Origin: Pisaster brevispinus | Taxonomy: Eukaryota > Echinodermata > Asteroidea > Forcipulatida > Asteriidae | Direction: 5' to 3' | DNA: 64,000 bases | Assembly (NCBI GenBank): GCA_023634235.1 | Contig: JAMKCF010000009.1 | Coordinates: 5,084,001 to 5,148,000, forward strand | Shown: positions 23,901 through 32,940 of the stretch, piece by piece | How the letters are laid out: every line of letters starts with the position of its first letter | Numbering within the stretch: the stretch's first letter is position 1 | Made by a program: the position numbers and the translations under genes | Notes under the pieces: model-generated | Seen by the model: only the letters and a program-made list of their open reading frames with translations | The model's database searches: none | What the model was told of the DNA's origin: nothing

Positions 23901-24698
23901 CTTTTGTGACTTTATACGCTGAGGCTTCCATAACTCAGAGGAAAATATGTGTACAGCCAATTGTAATGTCAAATATTTTATTTAATATTTTAGTTTCCAA
24001 CATTGGGCTGGGTAGCTCAGTTTGGGAGTTTGGTTCAAATCCTGCTTTAGTCATTTTTTCTTTGTTCAACCCCAAATTATTTAAACTTACCGTCAGTTTC
24101 CCTTGTGGTTTATTAACTTGTTTGAAATAAAAAGTCGCATCTCCTTAAGGTGATCCCTTGGCTGCCGCTTCCCAAGTTGTATCGTAGACTTGGGTGTGCT
24201 CCGTGGCTACGCGGCAGCTAAAGGTTATATGGCTTCTGACTGGCACCCCCGAAAAATAGACCGTGCAAGTCTCGCGCGTATTCGAAAATTTTTGGGACCA
24301 CTGTGGTCCCACGTACATTGCTTTAACGCGTTAAAGAAACAAACTCACGCGCTTTAACGGATCCCAATGTTCGAATACGCGCGAGACTTGCACAGTCTAT
24401 AGGGAGACTGCCAACAAAGGGCTAGATAGCTCAGTTGGTAGAGTGCCTGCACATTAATCCGGAGAAGTTGTTGGCTCAAATCCCGCTCTAGTCAGTGTTC
24501 AACCCCAAATTGTTTTTTCTCTCCTCAGATTTGTTGAGAAGTCGCAGGCAGTGTTCTAGCTGTGAGGGTCCTTTCTTCAGGTTCTACCAATCAGAACTGG
24601 TCTTTGCCAATATTGGTATTTTCCATCGAGTGCCTCTGTACCAGCAAATCTGTAGCCCGTTCAACAACATGCACTGTCAACCAGTTGATCTGGCGTGA
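11912..24698 (+). CDS. LRRC58-related membrane LRR protein with Cys/His cluster, eleven exons
   Basis: Exons: 11912-11996, 13486-13640, 14918-15060, 16514-16645, 17413-17578, 18936-19117, 20090-20144, 21199-21359, 22466-22587, 23722-23883, 24529-24698. All phases match and the sum is 1533 nt, giving 510 aa. The start is in a strong context (GCCATGG), with in-frame stops further upstream. Residues 21-44 form one hydrophobic helix whose codons span the first intron, followed by a Lys/Arg-rich stretch. Residues 115-147 carry C-x2-C-x8-C-x4-C-x2-C-C-x7-C-x2-H, split by an intron and probably metal-binding. Residues about 167-400 hold leucine-rich repeats of the LxxLxLxxNxLxxLP type, typically cut by introns within repeats. 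Residues 405-510 resemble the LRRC58 C-terminus: PPLLELTARTIARCNI, then DLP, then a CSSC pair and a PLYQQICSP segment. LRRC58 itself, as I recall it, has neither the helix nor the Cys cluster and is about 370 aa, so this is a relative rather than the orthologue. Function is not known from sequence. Confidence 0.75.
12001..12200 (+). repeat. Dispersed repeat copy B
   Basis: This is the counterpart of the 7989-8225 repeat, with the same blocks (GCATTTGGTGCTCG, GGAATCTCAGGAATTCTTTA, TACATCTGTACAAGAG) in the same order and strand. It begins just inside intron 1 of the LRR gene and makes that exon look longer than it is. Confidence 0.55.
13095..13139. repeat. Short hairpin, 20-bp arms and 5-base loop
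   Basis: GCATGCAGTATTTAATATGC (13095-13114) faces its near-complement at 13120-13139, with two mismatches, in intron 1 of the LRR gene. The stem and loop are short; no function is assigned. Confidence 0.6.
13735..13870 (-). mobile_element. tRNA-derived SINE fragment, family B
   Basis: Read on the minus strand it has a tRNA-like head with a box-B-like GGTCGTGGGTTAGATCC and the CACAGG-type follow-on seen in the copies at 14100-14200, 16703 and 17133. It is diverged and truncated and lies in intron 2 of the LRR gene. Confidence 0.5.
14100..14200 (-). mobile_element. tRNA-derived SINE fragment, family B
   Basis: The minus strand shows GGTCGTGGGTTCCAATCC followed by the CACCCGAGAAGTACGCCTGTGG-like block shared with 16703-17065 and 17133-17330. 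It is a partial copy in intron 2 of the LRR gene. Confidence 0.5.
14350..14522 (+). ncRNA. Candidate pre-miRNA-like hairpin in intron 2 of the LRR gene
   Basis: The core arms are 14399-14423 (starting TTGGTGGCTGGC) and 14441-14465 (ending CAGCCAGCCACCAA). They are 25 bp with a single mismatch and enclose a 17-base loop. Weaker pairing extends outward: GGCAATAAAAGTGT near 14359 pairs with ACACTGTTATTGCC near 14509. The size, one-bulge stem and intronic position resemble an animal microRNA precursor. The outward symmetry also fits a short foldback element, so this is a candidate only. I do not recognise either arm as a known miRNA. Confidence 0.3.
16703..17065 (+). mobile_element. tRNA-derived SINE family B, carrying an internal insert
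   Basis: The head has GTCTTGTGGTAAGACATCGG and GGTCGTGGGTTCAAATCC (box A- and box B-like). The tail has GCTTTACACGCACCAGTGTA and GGGTAAAACTAAATA, as in the copy at 17133-17330. The central part (about 16845-16970) is another repeat with GTGGGGAC/GTCCCCAC inverted ends, also present at 34495-34625. It lies in intron 4 of the LRR gene. Confidence 0.65.
17133..17330 (+). mobile_element. tRNA-derived SINE family B
   Basis: GGTCTAGTGGTAAGACATCT and GGTTGTGGGTTCGAATCCCA are strong A- and B-box-like blocks. They are followed by the family's CTGTGGAAATT section, a long G-run and the GTATGGGTAAAACCAAATA tail. It is the best-preserved family B copy. The tRNA part has no intact 3' half, so it is not a working tRNA gene. 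Confidence 0.7.
19640..21170 (+). repeat. Tandem intron duplication in the LRR gene (blocks 19640-20010 and 20665-21170)
   Basis: Both blocks share, in order, AACTTGTCCACCC, AACCTTCTAAA, a TATTGGAGTCCAATATT or TATTGGACTCCAATATT element, GACATGTGNCNTGTGTTCCA and CAACTTTCACTGA-like endings. Each is followed within about 30-80 bp by an LRR exon (20090 and 21199). The simplest reading is duplication of an intron-plus-LRR-exon unit, with later divergence. Confidence 0.55.
20195..20388. mobile_element. MITE family M1 (GGGCCCAATTT ends)
   Basis: The ends GGCCCAAATCATAGAGCTG and CAGCTCTATAAAATTGGGCC are inverted copies, 194 bp apart, with no ORF. Conserved interior blocks (GATACCAGCCACAAATGGCACATG, GTAAGCATGATTTTGTTGTGCTTAG, each cut short by divergence) recur in the copies at 21798, 25750, 50865 and 58005. 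It lies in intron 7 of the LRR gene. Confidence 0.7.
21798..21971. mobile_element. MITE family M1
   Basis: Begins GGGCCCAATTT and ends GAAATTGGGCC, with the family interior (TGGCTGGTAACCTTATTCC, TTGTTGTGCTTAGCTCC). It is a partial, diverged copy in intron 8 of the LRR gene. Confidence 0.65.
24256..24400. mobile_element. MITE with 31-bp inverted ends
   Basis: ATAGACCGTGCAAGTCTCGC onward (24256-24286) is matched by its reverse complement at 24370-24400 with one mismatch. The CpG-rich interior also contains the palindromes TGGGACCACTGTGGTCCCA and TTTAACGCGTTAAA. It sits in the last intron of the LRR gene, unlike its AT-rich surroundings. Confidence 0.75.
24420..24510 (+). mobile_element. tRNA-derived SINE head, family C
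   Basis: It reads like a tRNA: TAGCTCAGTTGGTAGAGTGC as the A box, TTGGCTCAAATCCCG as the B box, and a seven-base acceptor stem (GGCTAGA with TCTAGTC) having one mismatch. The same tail (GTTCAACCCCAAATT) follows a degraded copy at 24005-24080, so I treat both as SINE heads rather than a tRNA gene. Confidence 0.55.
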
Positions 24699-25026
24699 TG
24701 ATCATTAATAATGTCTTTATAATATACATGTAAAAGGTGTCCGTCGTTGGAAAGTTTTGTGCAATGTTGTGAGTCTCTCCCATGCCATATAAAGTTAGTG
24801 TTAAATATTTGTTACTAATTCAGCTTTTGAGTTTCAAGCAATTTCTTTGCAATGAGCCATTCGCAAGTTATATTTGAAATGACTGCCCAAATTTGAATTC
24901 CTCAGACAGTTTCAATGTCACAAGCTTTAGCACAGTTATTTAAGAGAAGGTGAACACCCACACATTACACGATTTGGAATGACTGTGTATTGCACAACGG
25001 TACAGGGTTTGGTCATCTGGAGGTTG

Positions 25027-25445
25027 CTATAATAAATAATAATAATAGTGGCTTCTTATATAGCGCGCATATCCGTCACTCAGTGACGGTCAAGGCGCTT
25101 TAACATTCAGTATTTTCCTGCAAGTTATGAGGGGCTATGTTTGAATTATGAGACCTACTCCTTTTACATAGCACCATGTAATGGTTTACAAGGTGCTGTG
25201 GCGCAATGTGCAGCCAATCAAACCAGGAACACTGGGGCGAACCCCTTCTCTTTTTGATAAGTGCACTGGGTTCTTTTATGTGCATTACACAACACACGGG
25301 ACCAACGGCTTTACATCCCATCCGAAGGACGAAGCCATCATGGTTAAGTGTCTTGCTTAAGGACACAGTTTTCATGACTGGGACTCGAACCCACACTCTG
25401 CTGATCAGAAACACCAGAGCTTTAATCGCTAGGCCATGACACGCC
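25027..25445 (-). mobile_element. tRNA-derived SINE family A, nearly complete
   Basis: On the minus strand the head (GGCGTGTCATGGCCTAGCGA, GTGTGGGTTCGAGTCCCAGT) is Leu/Ser-tRNA-like. A conserved body follows (GACACTTAACCATGATGGC, CAGCACCTTGTAAACCAT), then a 3' end of GCGCGCTATATAAGAAGCC and (ATT)n. The minus-strand ORF over it is SINE sequence. The stretch 24699-27780 otherwise holds only M1 and SINE fragments. Confidence 0.8.
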
Positions 25446-25749
25446 AAAAGCTTGCCCGGAATCATTTAACATATCAACTGTCTCTATTGTCTAAGGAATT
25501 CAAATTTAACCAGTAACTTGTGACTAACCAAGTACCAGACAATATTATTTAAATCTAACGTGGAAATGGCTTATTGGTTTGATGTTTTTACAGTGCATTT
25601 GATTTTTTTAAGATCGAGTGTCAAAAATCCATACAAATTTATATTATTCTATTGTTTTTGTTATGTACATTGAAACAACAAATTATCTAGCTTATCATGC
25701 CAAAAAGTATGCATCAAAAAAATTTTACTAATGGTTTTCAGTCTGAGAG

Positions 25750-25915
25750 CTTAAGCAGAATATATCGCTTAACAACTTGCTGCTGAGTAAAAAAAAACAG
25801 GGTCGTAGAGGGTAGATGTGACATGGTATTTTGGCTGGTAACCTCAATCTGGGAAGCATGATTTTGTTGTGCTTAGTTACTTTTTGTACTTGAGCAGCTC
25901 TATGAAATTGGGCCC
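25750..25915. mobile_element. MITE family M1, 5' end degraded
   Basis: The right end CAGCTCTATGAAATTGGGCC and the interior (ATTTTGGCTGGTAACCTC, AAGCATGATTTTGTTGTGCT) match the family. The left terminal GGGCCC is not recognisable. Confidence 0.6.
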
Positions 25916-27944
25916 ACGGCCAAGTGTCCTGCAAAATCCATCTGAAATACTGTGATGTGTGATGCGTTTCTTGGTTATGTGACTGAATCTAATGGAATCT
26001 TCACAGATCGGTTGCATGGTGTGTTTATTGAGAACTAATAGTAGCTGGAAAATAATGTATTCCATCCAAGTTACAAAATTAACATAATTTGGAGAAAAAA
26101 AAGTCCAAAGTGTTCAACCTTTTCATCTGTTGTTTAAAATAATGTAAGTTCGAATCCTTTTTGAATTGCCATAAAAGTAAACGTCCAAACAAATATTGGC
26201 AATTATTGCGCTTTGTATGTGTAGTGTTATTCCTTGTTGATCTCTTATTAAGTAAAATTCACTTCAATATTCGTTCGTTTATGAAGTGGCTTAATGTTGG
26301 ACCAGACCATTTGAGAATGAGGGTTGTGGTTCTATGACTCGTTTAATGGCACGATGAGGCCATGGAAAGGGGCGATTTCTTAATTTTATAAAGGGGGTTC
26401 CTCAGTCAACATCGCCAATGAGATCTGAAGAAAATTGTATGTTTTAGAGCTATGCATTTGTTTGTGAAATTGTTTGATGTTATTTATTTCATCTGAAGTG
26501 CAAATTTTGTAGGAAGGATGAGTTCTTCCTTTCCCTAGGAGCAAATATTGCAGGCCGTACATGTAAGCAGCCATCTGACTTCTCCCAAAATAAAATGTGT
26601 TTTGTTTGCTTCTATTATCAAAATGTCAGTTTGAATCAACACGAGAATTTACATTGTATAATGTATTGCATTGTTCAAATAACAGGCCAAAATGCAGTTC
26701 TAATGATACACTTGTTGTTCTGTGAAATGTATAATCGTACACTAATTGTTGATGTGCCAAGAAGAAGGGTTGTGTGGAGACCGATGCCATCGTAACAATG
26801 CACTGTGCCTTTTCCTTACCATTCAAGTAAACTATATCCACACCAAGATTAGAATGGCAAAATGGCCTGACCACTTGGTGACATGATGGGTGGAACAGTT
26901 ATTGTATCTGTTTTGTGTAGAGAACTTGCCCCCAAAAAAGTATGGCAGCTTGAGGGTTTGTACTAAAAGTCTTCAGCACCAAATTAAAACCCCATTATTT
27001 CCACGTGTTTTTTTGTGAGTATCAAAAACCCTGTGAGTTTCTGCTGTTACACTGTAAATGTATTTTTATTTCAAATATTGTGCAAACTAAGCTTTAAATG
27101 CAATGCTTTGTTATGCTTTTTATTATGTAATGAAATAAAACACCATAAGAAGAAGTGGACTTTCAGTGTCTCGAATTGGACTGGTTATACCGAGTTGATG
27201 TGGTATTCTACCCCTCGGCCCCATAGGAAAACGATCGAGTCGTCATAAATTGAAGTTATTTCATTGGTGGTCAGCAGCGGACGCGTAATTTGCATATTTC
27301 AAACTGTTCAGACTGCAGGACTTGCAATCACAAGGTTGTGGGTTCGCATCCTACCAAGCTAACCGCTGATTTAAGTCGTCTGGATCCCATTTTCTTGATT
27401 TGTACAATTCATAATCATAGACATTAAACCAATGTTTGTGTGAGCGAGATCGGTTGTTGCCAGCTTGTTAGCCGAGTTCCCTTGACTGGAAGTTCGTAAA
27501 ATAAACAAATACATGTATCACGTCCCGCCTTTTGTTGCGTGTTTTACAGGGTATTTCCAGAATCTCACATTGCCCATTGTGCAAGCTTGTCCCTTTGTCG
27601 TTGTGTTTTTGTCAGTCAGTCCGCGTCACTCGATTGCACATCGGTGGTTGGTGCAGCAGACAGAACTCAAGGCATACAAATAGACGCGTATTGTTATTTT
27701 GGGCAGTTGCAAAATTAGAGCTAAGGCCGCCCCGACTGATTGAAAGTTCTAGGAAGCTACTAAAACAGGAAAAAGGAGTCATGGCTGCCCCTTCAGACGA
27801 GAGAGCTGCTGCTGTAAGTTATCGTTTGACGTTCAATATTCGACATAATTATACGAACGTCAAACAAGTACAAGTTACTGTTTTGACATTCAACATTCAT
27901 TTGGGAACAAAACCAATGGAACTACATTGAACCATTTTGTTCAC

Positions 27945-29240
27945 AAGCCCAGACCCCATGGGCCAGGCACCACTTGTTATACAGAATTAAAGAGGAGTGT
28001 TCAAGGAACACGCCCGTGGTCATCTTGACCCGGCCATGGGGTCTTAGTATTGTAATCGATTTTTGCAAAATTAATGTTTTGACTTGACAATATACAAGCG
28101 TACATTTTTTTAATGCCTTAATCAAGGCATTTGCTCAAAATTTTGAACGATCAGCTTCGCATATCAAGGCCTAAGGGGCCGGACACCGCTATTTACAGAT
28201 CCAAGGAACATACCCGACATCTTGACCCGGCCCATGGGGTTTTAGTTGGATTTATTTATTTATTTATTTATTATTATTTTTTTAAATTCATATTTTGACG
28301 TACCAAATGTTTCTTTCATACATGTATGCCTACATTGTTACGCACTTCATCAACGCATTTACTCCAAATTTGTAACGGTCAGTTTCACGTGTCCAGACCC
28401 ATAGACCGGGCACCGCTATATACATAACTGAAGAGTAGGGTCCAAGGAACACACTCATGGTCATATGGACCCGACCAATCGGGTTTTAGTATTTCTTATT
28501 GATTTGTTATTTATTCAATATTTTGACATGACAATACCCGACCGATGTTGTTTTTTATGCACTTAATCAACGCAAGTATTCCCAAATTTGAACGGTTAGG
28601 TGCCATGTGTACACTGTACACAAGAGGAATTGCCAAGGAACACACCCATGGTCATCTTTACCCAGTCCGTGTGGTTTTAGTATTATTTCTTATAGATTTT
28701 TGAAAAATTCATATTTTGACGTACACAATATTATCCTATCGTACATTTAGGCCTACATTGTTATGCATGCACTGTTATGCAGTGTTTCACATGTCAAGAC
28801 CCCATTGGTCGGGCACCGCTATATACAGAATTACGGTGAAGTGTTCAGTCAAGGAACACAGCCATGGTCATCTTGACCCGGTCTATGGGTTTTGTTTTGG
28901 GGTTTTTGGTGGTGTTTGGGGGGTTTTTTTTGGGGGGTGGTAATAGTTTTTTGAAAAACCGTTAATTTAATTACAAATTTTTGACTATGCACTAATGACG
29001 TGCACGGTTTGACATTTGCATGGCAGCACCTACACGACAGTACGTCAGTGTTGCTGAGAAAAAAAATCCTAGGCTGACTTTCCCGAGCATAAAAGCATAC
29101 ATAGGCCTACAAAACTCTTATGATCTCAGTGAATTGCAGGCCGGGCACCATGTATGATATATACACAGAATTAAAGAGGAGTGTCCAGGGAACACACCCT
29201 TGGTCATCTTGATCCTGTCCATGGGGTTTTGGTATGTTTT
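27945..29240 (+). repeat. Degenerate tandem array, about 200-bp units, in intron 1
   Basis: A block reading about CCAAGGAACACACCCATGG then TCATCTTGACCCGG, a CCATGGGG motif and TTTTAGTAT recurs near 28003, 28201, 28441, 28633, 28850 and 29190. Spacings are 192-240 bp, plus one of 340. Units also share a CAGACCCCATGGGCCGGGCA section and ATTTTGACNTGACAATA. The copies are old and diverged. Confidence 0.7.
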
Positions 29241-29817
29241 TAAATAGACTTAGCCCCCTACCCCACCTTACGGTGACTTGTGTTCAAACTTCCTCTGATA
29301 GCGCCCTGTTTTGAATCATCCTCCTTCGGCCCATGTTAATTTCCCATGAGGGACAGAATCTCCAGGGGACAGATTTCCATATGAAACCGGCAAAATATCC
29401 AATGGGAATATATTAATAAACTGAAATAGATTTAGGTGAGACTTCTACTTTGTAGCCAACAGATAACTATAGATTCTTTTTATTATTGTTTTATTTTATT
29501 ATTTTTACTTGTGACAATTTATTGTTTGCATTGTCAAACGGTTAACACTTCTAAGTTAGTGAAGTAAAGACCTAGAACCAATATACATTGTATATACATG
29601 GGGATGGCATTAGCTTTCAATGCAAACCGGACCTTCGTTAGAGGCAACATATACATATGGGAGGAGAAGGGCTATGTTCATTAGGTTGTCCGTAATATCT
29701 CAACAGGAGCGTCTTGGAACCAAGTGACCAGCTCTCCCCATGCTCAAGCTGGTGACTCGGGCTGAGTTTCAGACGTGCGAATTGTGGACGATACGAACAA
29801 CAACATTATTTTAGTTG

Positions 29818-29818
<1 letters not shown>

Positions 29819-29857
<39 letters not shown>
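29819..29857 (+). repeat. Poly-T tract of about 37
   Basis: An uninterrupted T-run lies 145 bp upstream of exon 2 of Death-domain copy 1. It could be the reverse poly-A end of a retroposon. Length is unreliable. Confidence 0.85.
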
Positions 29858-29859
<2 letters not shown>

Positions 29860-30001
29860 TAAGATCAAATTCACACACAAAAACCACTTAAAAACCGGAG
29901 ATAGATCTCGAGTAAAAAGCTTCCAGAGAGTCCTGTTTCAATTAAGCATGTTTAGGCCAAACGTCCATAATATATCCTATCTTTTCTGTTTTACCTTTCA
30001 G

Positions 30002-32940
30002 AATGTTCTGAATTATAAATACATTCGGGATTTGTTTATATCTGGACTGAAAGCAGGAGAGTGGCAGAAAGTGGCTACCGACCTTGATTTTAGAAAGTCA
30101 GAGATTGAACAAATAAAGAAGGACCACCAGCAGGTCGAGGATCAGATCTCAAACATGTTTGGGAAGTGACGTAATAATTCACTCAAAACTATAACACAGA
30201 GTGATGTAGCTATTTTGGTTCAAAGCCTGAAGAATGTGAACCGAATGGATCTGGCTGCTAAGTTGGAAGGTATATAAATGTTTAAAATATCCAAAACATT
30301 TATGTAAACATTTTGAAAATTACTGCACTAATATTGTTTACTAATAATATGCTTACCATCGGATGTAGTGACCAGTCTTAAAAATTGCAAACCTTACTAG
30401 ATTATAATAATAATAAAAAAATATTAACAGCCGGTGTGATTAACCTGGATTTTGTCAAAATGCAAGACTTGCAAAAAAAAAACTCCATTGTGCTTCTTGG
30501 GTTTGTTTTTATTTGATTTTTTTTTCTTCAATACAGCGGCTTCATAACCAATTGAAAAAAATTGAAGTTTAAAATATAACCAAACACGTGTGTACAAAGA
30601 CACTTAAAAAAAATTCACATAAAAAGTAACGAGACAACGGTTGTCCCATTCCTTTGTGTTAAACTTGCGCTGCTTGCATTCCATCAGCAATGGCTGCGCG
30701 GCGTACCGTGCATCGGCACTCTTGTAAGTAACAAGTTGGCTGTACATAGCTCTGATAGTGTACAGCTATCTGTGCCCGTTGAAACATATCCCTGCTTTCC
30801 AACTCATGGCAATTGCCTCTTCAATTTATCAGTGCCTACATTATATTATTGTATCAGCCCAGGAAAAGAAATGTGTTAAATACTGATTTTGGCAGTGTTT
30901 CATCTAACTTGTTTCTGTCATTTTATTAAACAGTGAAGATGAAAGGCGAAGTGTCACAATCCGAAGCCACAGGCCCGCGAGAGCGGGGGGTGCTGTGGGT
31001 GCTGCAGCACCCCTACCAAAAATGACGGGGGTGCTGGAATATGCTATAGCACCCCTACTTTTCGAACGTTAATGTTCGTTGTAACATAATAACTAATTTT
31101 AACTCACCCCTAAAATCCCTGAAAAATGTGTAACACTTTAATATAACAAATCAATGTTTAATGATAGATAAATAAGGATAGGTAAATGATGGCGCTGTCC
31201 CATTCAGTGACGCTCCAACACTGTTGACTTGAGATATACACACAAAACTGTAATTTAATTTTTTACGAGTTTTATGGGTAGGGTCGACATATGGGTATTA
31301 TGTTTGTAATTTTGTCAGGTTGACCGGGTTAGTTGACAAATATAAACGGGACCAAAGGAACCGATTGACAGATGTGTCAATAAATGGATTGTTATGAGAG
31401 ACCGCGAGGATATTTTTTCAGATCCTCTCTTTGTAGCAATAACATGTTTCCATGCCTTCTTGGCAATTATCAGTTGCGTGTTGGTATTATAATCCGTTTG
31501 TCTGTAATTCGTTTGGGTTCAGGTAAATGTAGTTAATCCGAATGCGGATATTTAATCCTGAGTTGAGTTTTCAGTATATGTGACCTGTTCTTCCAGTAAG
31601 GAGATTAGGATGTTTAGTGTTTCGTCCGGGTCTACAAAACCCGAATCATCAGGGGGTGGGGCAAACTGTTTGGGGGTTTGACCCCGGTTTAGTTTTGCTC
31701 TGATCAACTTTTCCCTTATGTTTTGATCTTTTCTGTACGCAATGAAAGGGGGATCTGGAAAGAGGACATCTGTTACAATAGAGGAAATATATTTGGAGGG
31801 GGACTTTTTATTTACTCATTGTGACTGCAAATTGGAAGTAACAGGATATCCCAGTTGGGATATGTGGTGACAGGGATATGGTGAATCAAATTTTTAAGAA
31901 ACGAAAATACTGCTGTATACATGTATACTAACATGAATAAGAAAATAATTTAATTGAAACAAATTTTGTAATAGTTTTTCGCTGTATTTTATTTCCACTT
32001 ATTCAAATCTGTTCTTAATAACTGTTGAACGATTTGTGAGAATTACCTGTGTCTTGTCCGTTTGTTTATGTTATTTATTTATTTATTATTATTTTTGTAG
32101 GGTCTTCAAGAAAGCAGGGTAAAAGAAATGAATCTACTAATGTTTGTCGGAACATAGCTGTCGATGCTGTTTTAAAAAAGAACAACTTATGTAGAATATA
32201 GGGGGCCTACAGTGCTGTATTTCCTTTGTGTTTGTATTAAATAAAATGCATTGTGGGGTTATTATTTTTTTTAATTGCCGATAATATCTCACCTCCAAAA
32301 GGTACATTTAAGTGCCAAATAATGGCTCAGAATGCACGACAGAGCATCTAGGACCCCAAAACTTCCGGGGCCCTTAAGCGGGCCCCGGACCCCACGCCGT
32401 AATGGCTTCGCACTCCGCGCTCGCCGATTCTCTGGAAAATCCAGCACCCCTTGGAAAAAATGTGCTCTCGCGGGCCTGTCCGAAGCTCTCCTTGATAACA
32501 CACACATTAACGTCACAGGAGATAAAAACACTACAATCGTAGGACCAGTTAAGGGCGCCACGTTTAATTTCAATTGAATCATCGTTTGGTGCCCAAAATT
32601 ACAACTTTTCATCCCAGCACCAGAGGGTCGTAAGCAATAAATGGCTCAAAATAACAACAAAAAGGAACAATAAATGAGCCCATTACTGGTAATTTTTTGT
32701 GGACTTGGATTGCCCCCAAAGACATGTCTTCCATTACCATGCAGAATGTAACCTTCCTATAAATAATTACAATTACGTCATGTAAGAACAAGGAAAAAAC
32801 AATCACATAATTTAGCATAGTAGTTGTATACAGCCATTAGCCTACTACACTCTAGTTACATCCATTTACTTAACACTTGACGATATTATGTTAACTGTAT
32901 CAATAAAGACGGATCTAACCCACGTGTAAACAATAGGAGT
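30002..32940 (+). repeat. Segmental duplication, copy 1 (partner 44667-47480)
   Basis: Exon 2, intron 2 (CCATCGGATGTAGTGACCA, GATAGTGTACAGCTAT), exon 3 and the 3' flank (AGGGTCGTAAGCAATAAATGG, TTGACGATATTATGTTAACT) all recur in order at 44667-47480. The duplication therefore involved genomic DNA, not retroposition. The 1.5-kb hAT-like element is only in this copy; a SINE at 45283 is only in the other. Confidence 0.75.
30968..32478. mobile_element. Non-autonomous hAT-like element inside an exon
   Basis: The inverted ends CAGGCCCGCGAGAGC (30970-30984) and GCTCTCGCGGGCCTG (32464-32478) are perfect, and the 8-bp direct repeat TCCGAAGC flanks the element (30960-30967 and 32479-32486). An 8-bp duplication with CAG-type ends is the hAT signature. 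Two extra bases (CA) lie between the left duplication and the left end. The 1.5-kb interior has no transposase-size frame. GC-rich subterminal parts read as short ORFs on both strands that are not genes. Removing the element and one TCCGAAGC restores a continuous exon. Confidence 0.85.

Larger units (their letters stand above)
27781..32577 (+). pseudogene. Death-domain gene copy 1, broken
   Basis: Exons aligned to the intact paralogue at 43482-46419 are 27781-27813 (MAAPSDERAAA, GTCATGGC start, donor GTAAGT), 30002-30269 and 30934 to 32577. Exon 2 encodes a Death domain (EWQKVATDLDF, KSEIEQIKK), but at 30167-30169 a TGA replaces the TGG of the conserved Trp. The reading frame beyond stays alignable to the donor at 30269. 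The last exon is split by a 1.5-kb hAT-like element (30968-32478) with an 8-bp target duplication. On either side the exon remains readable and ends in the conserved tail (G-x2-N-x3-V-G-x-V-K ... FNFN) and TGA at 32575-32577. As it stands only a 66-residue truncated Death domain can be made. Introns and 3' flank also match the paralogue. The intron contents are a tandem array, a T-run of about 37 and diverged fragments. Confidence 0.7.

Noticed and set aside
24420..24495. tRNA-like cloverleaf
   Set aside because: There is an acceptor mismatch, and the same tail follows a second degraded copy at 24005, so it is read as a SINE head. The family A and B heads were rejected as tRNA genes for similar reasons.
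25100..25465. 121-aa minus-strand ORF and similar ones at 38585 and 63064
   Set aside because: All are readings of SINE family A copies, recognisable by the shared peptide FLISRVWVR.
32289..32612. ORFs on both strands with Arg/Pro-rich products
   Set aside because: They lie mostly within the GC-rich subterminal part of the hAT-like element; only the last codons on plus belong to the Death-domain tail exon.
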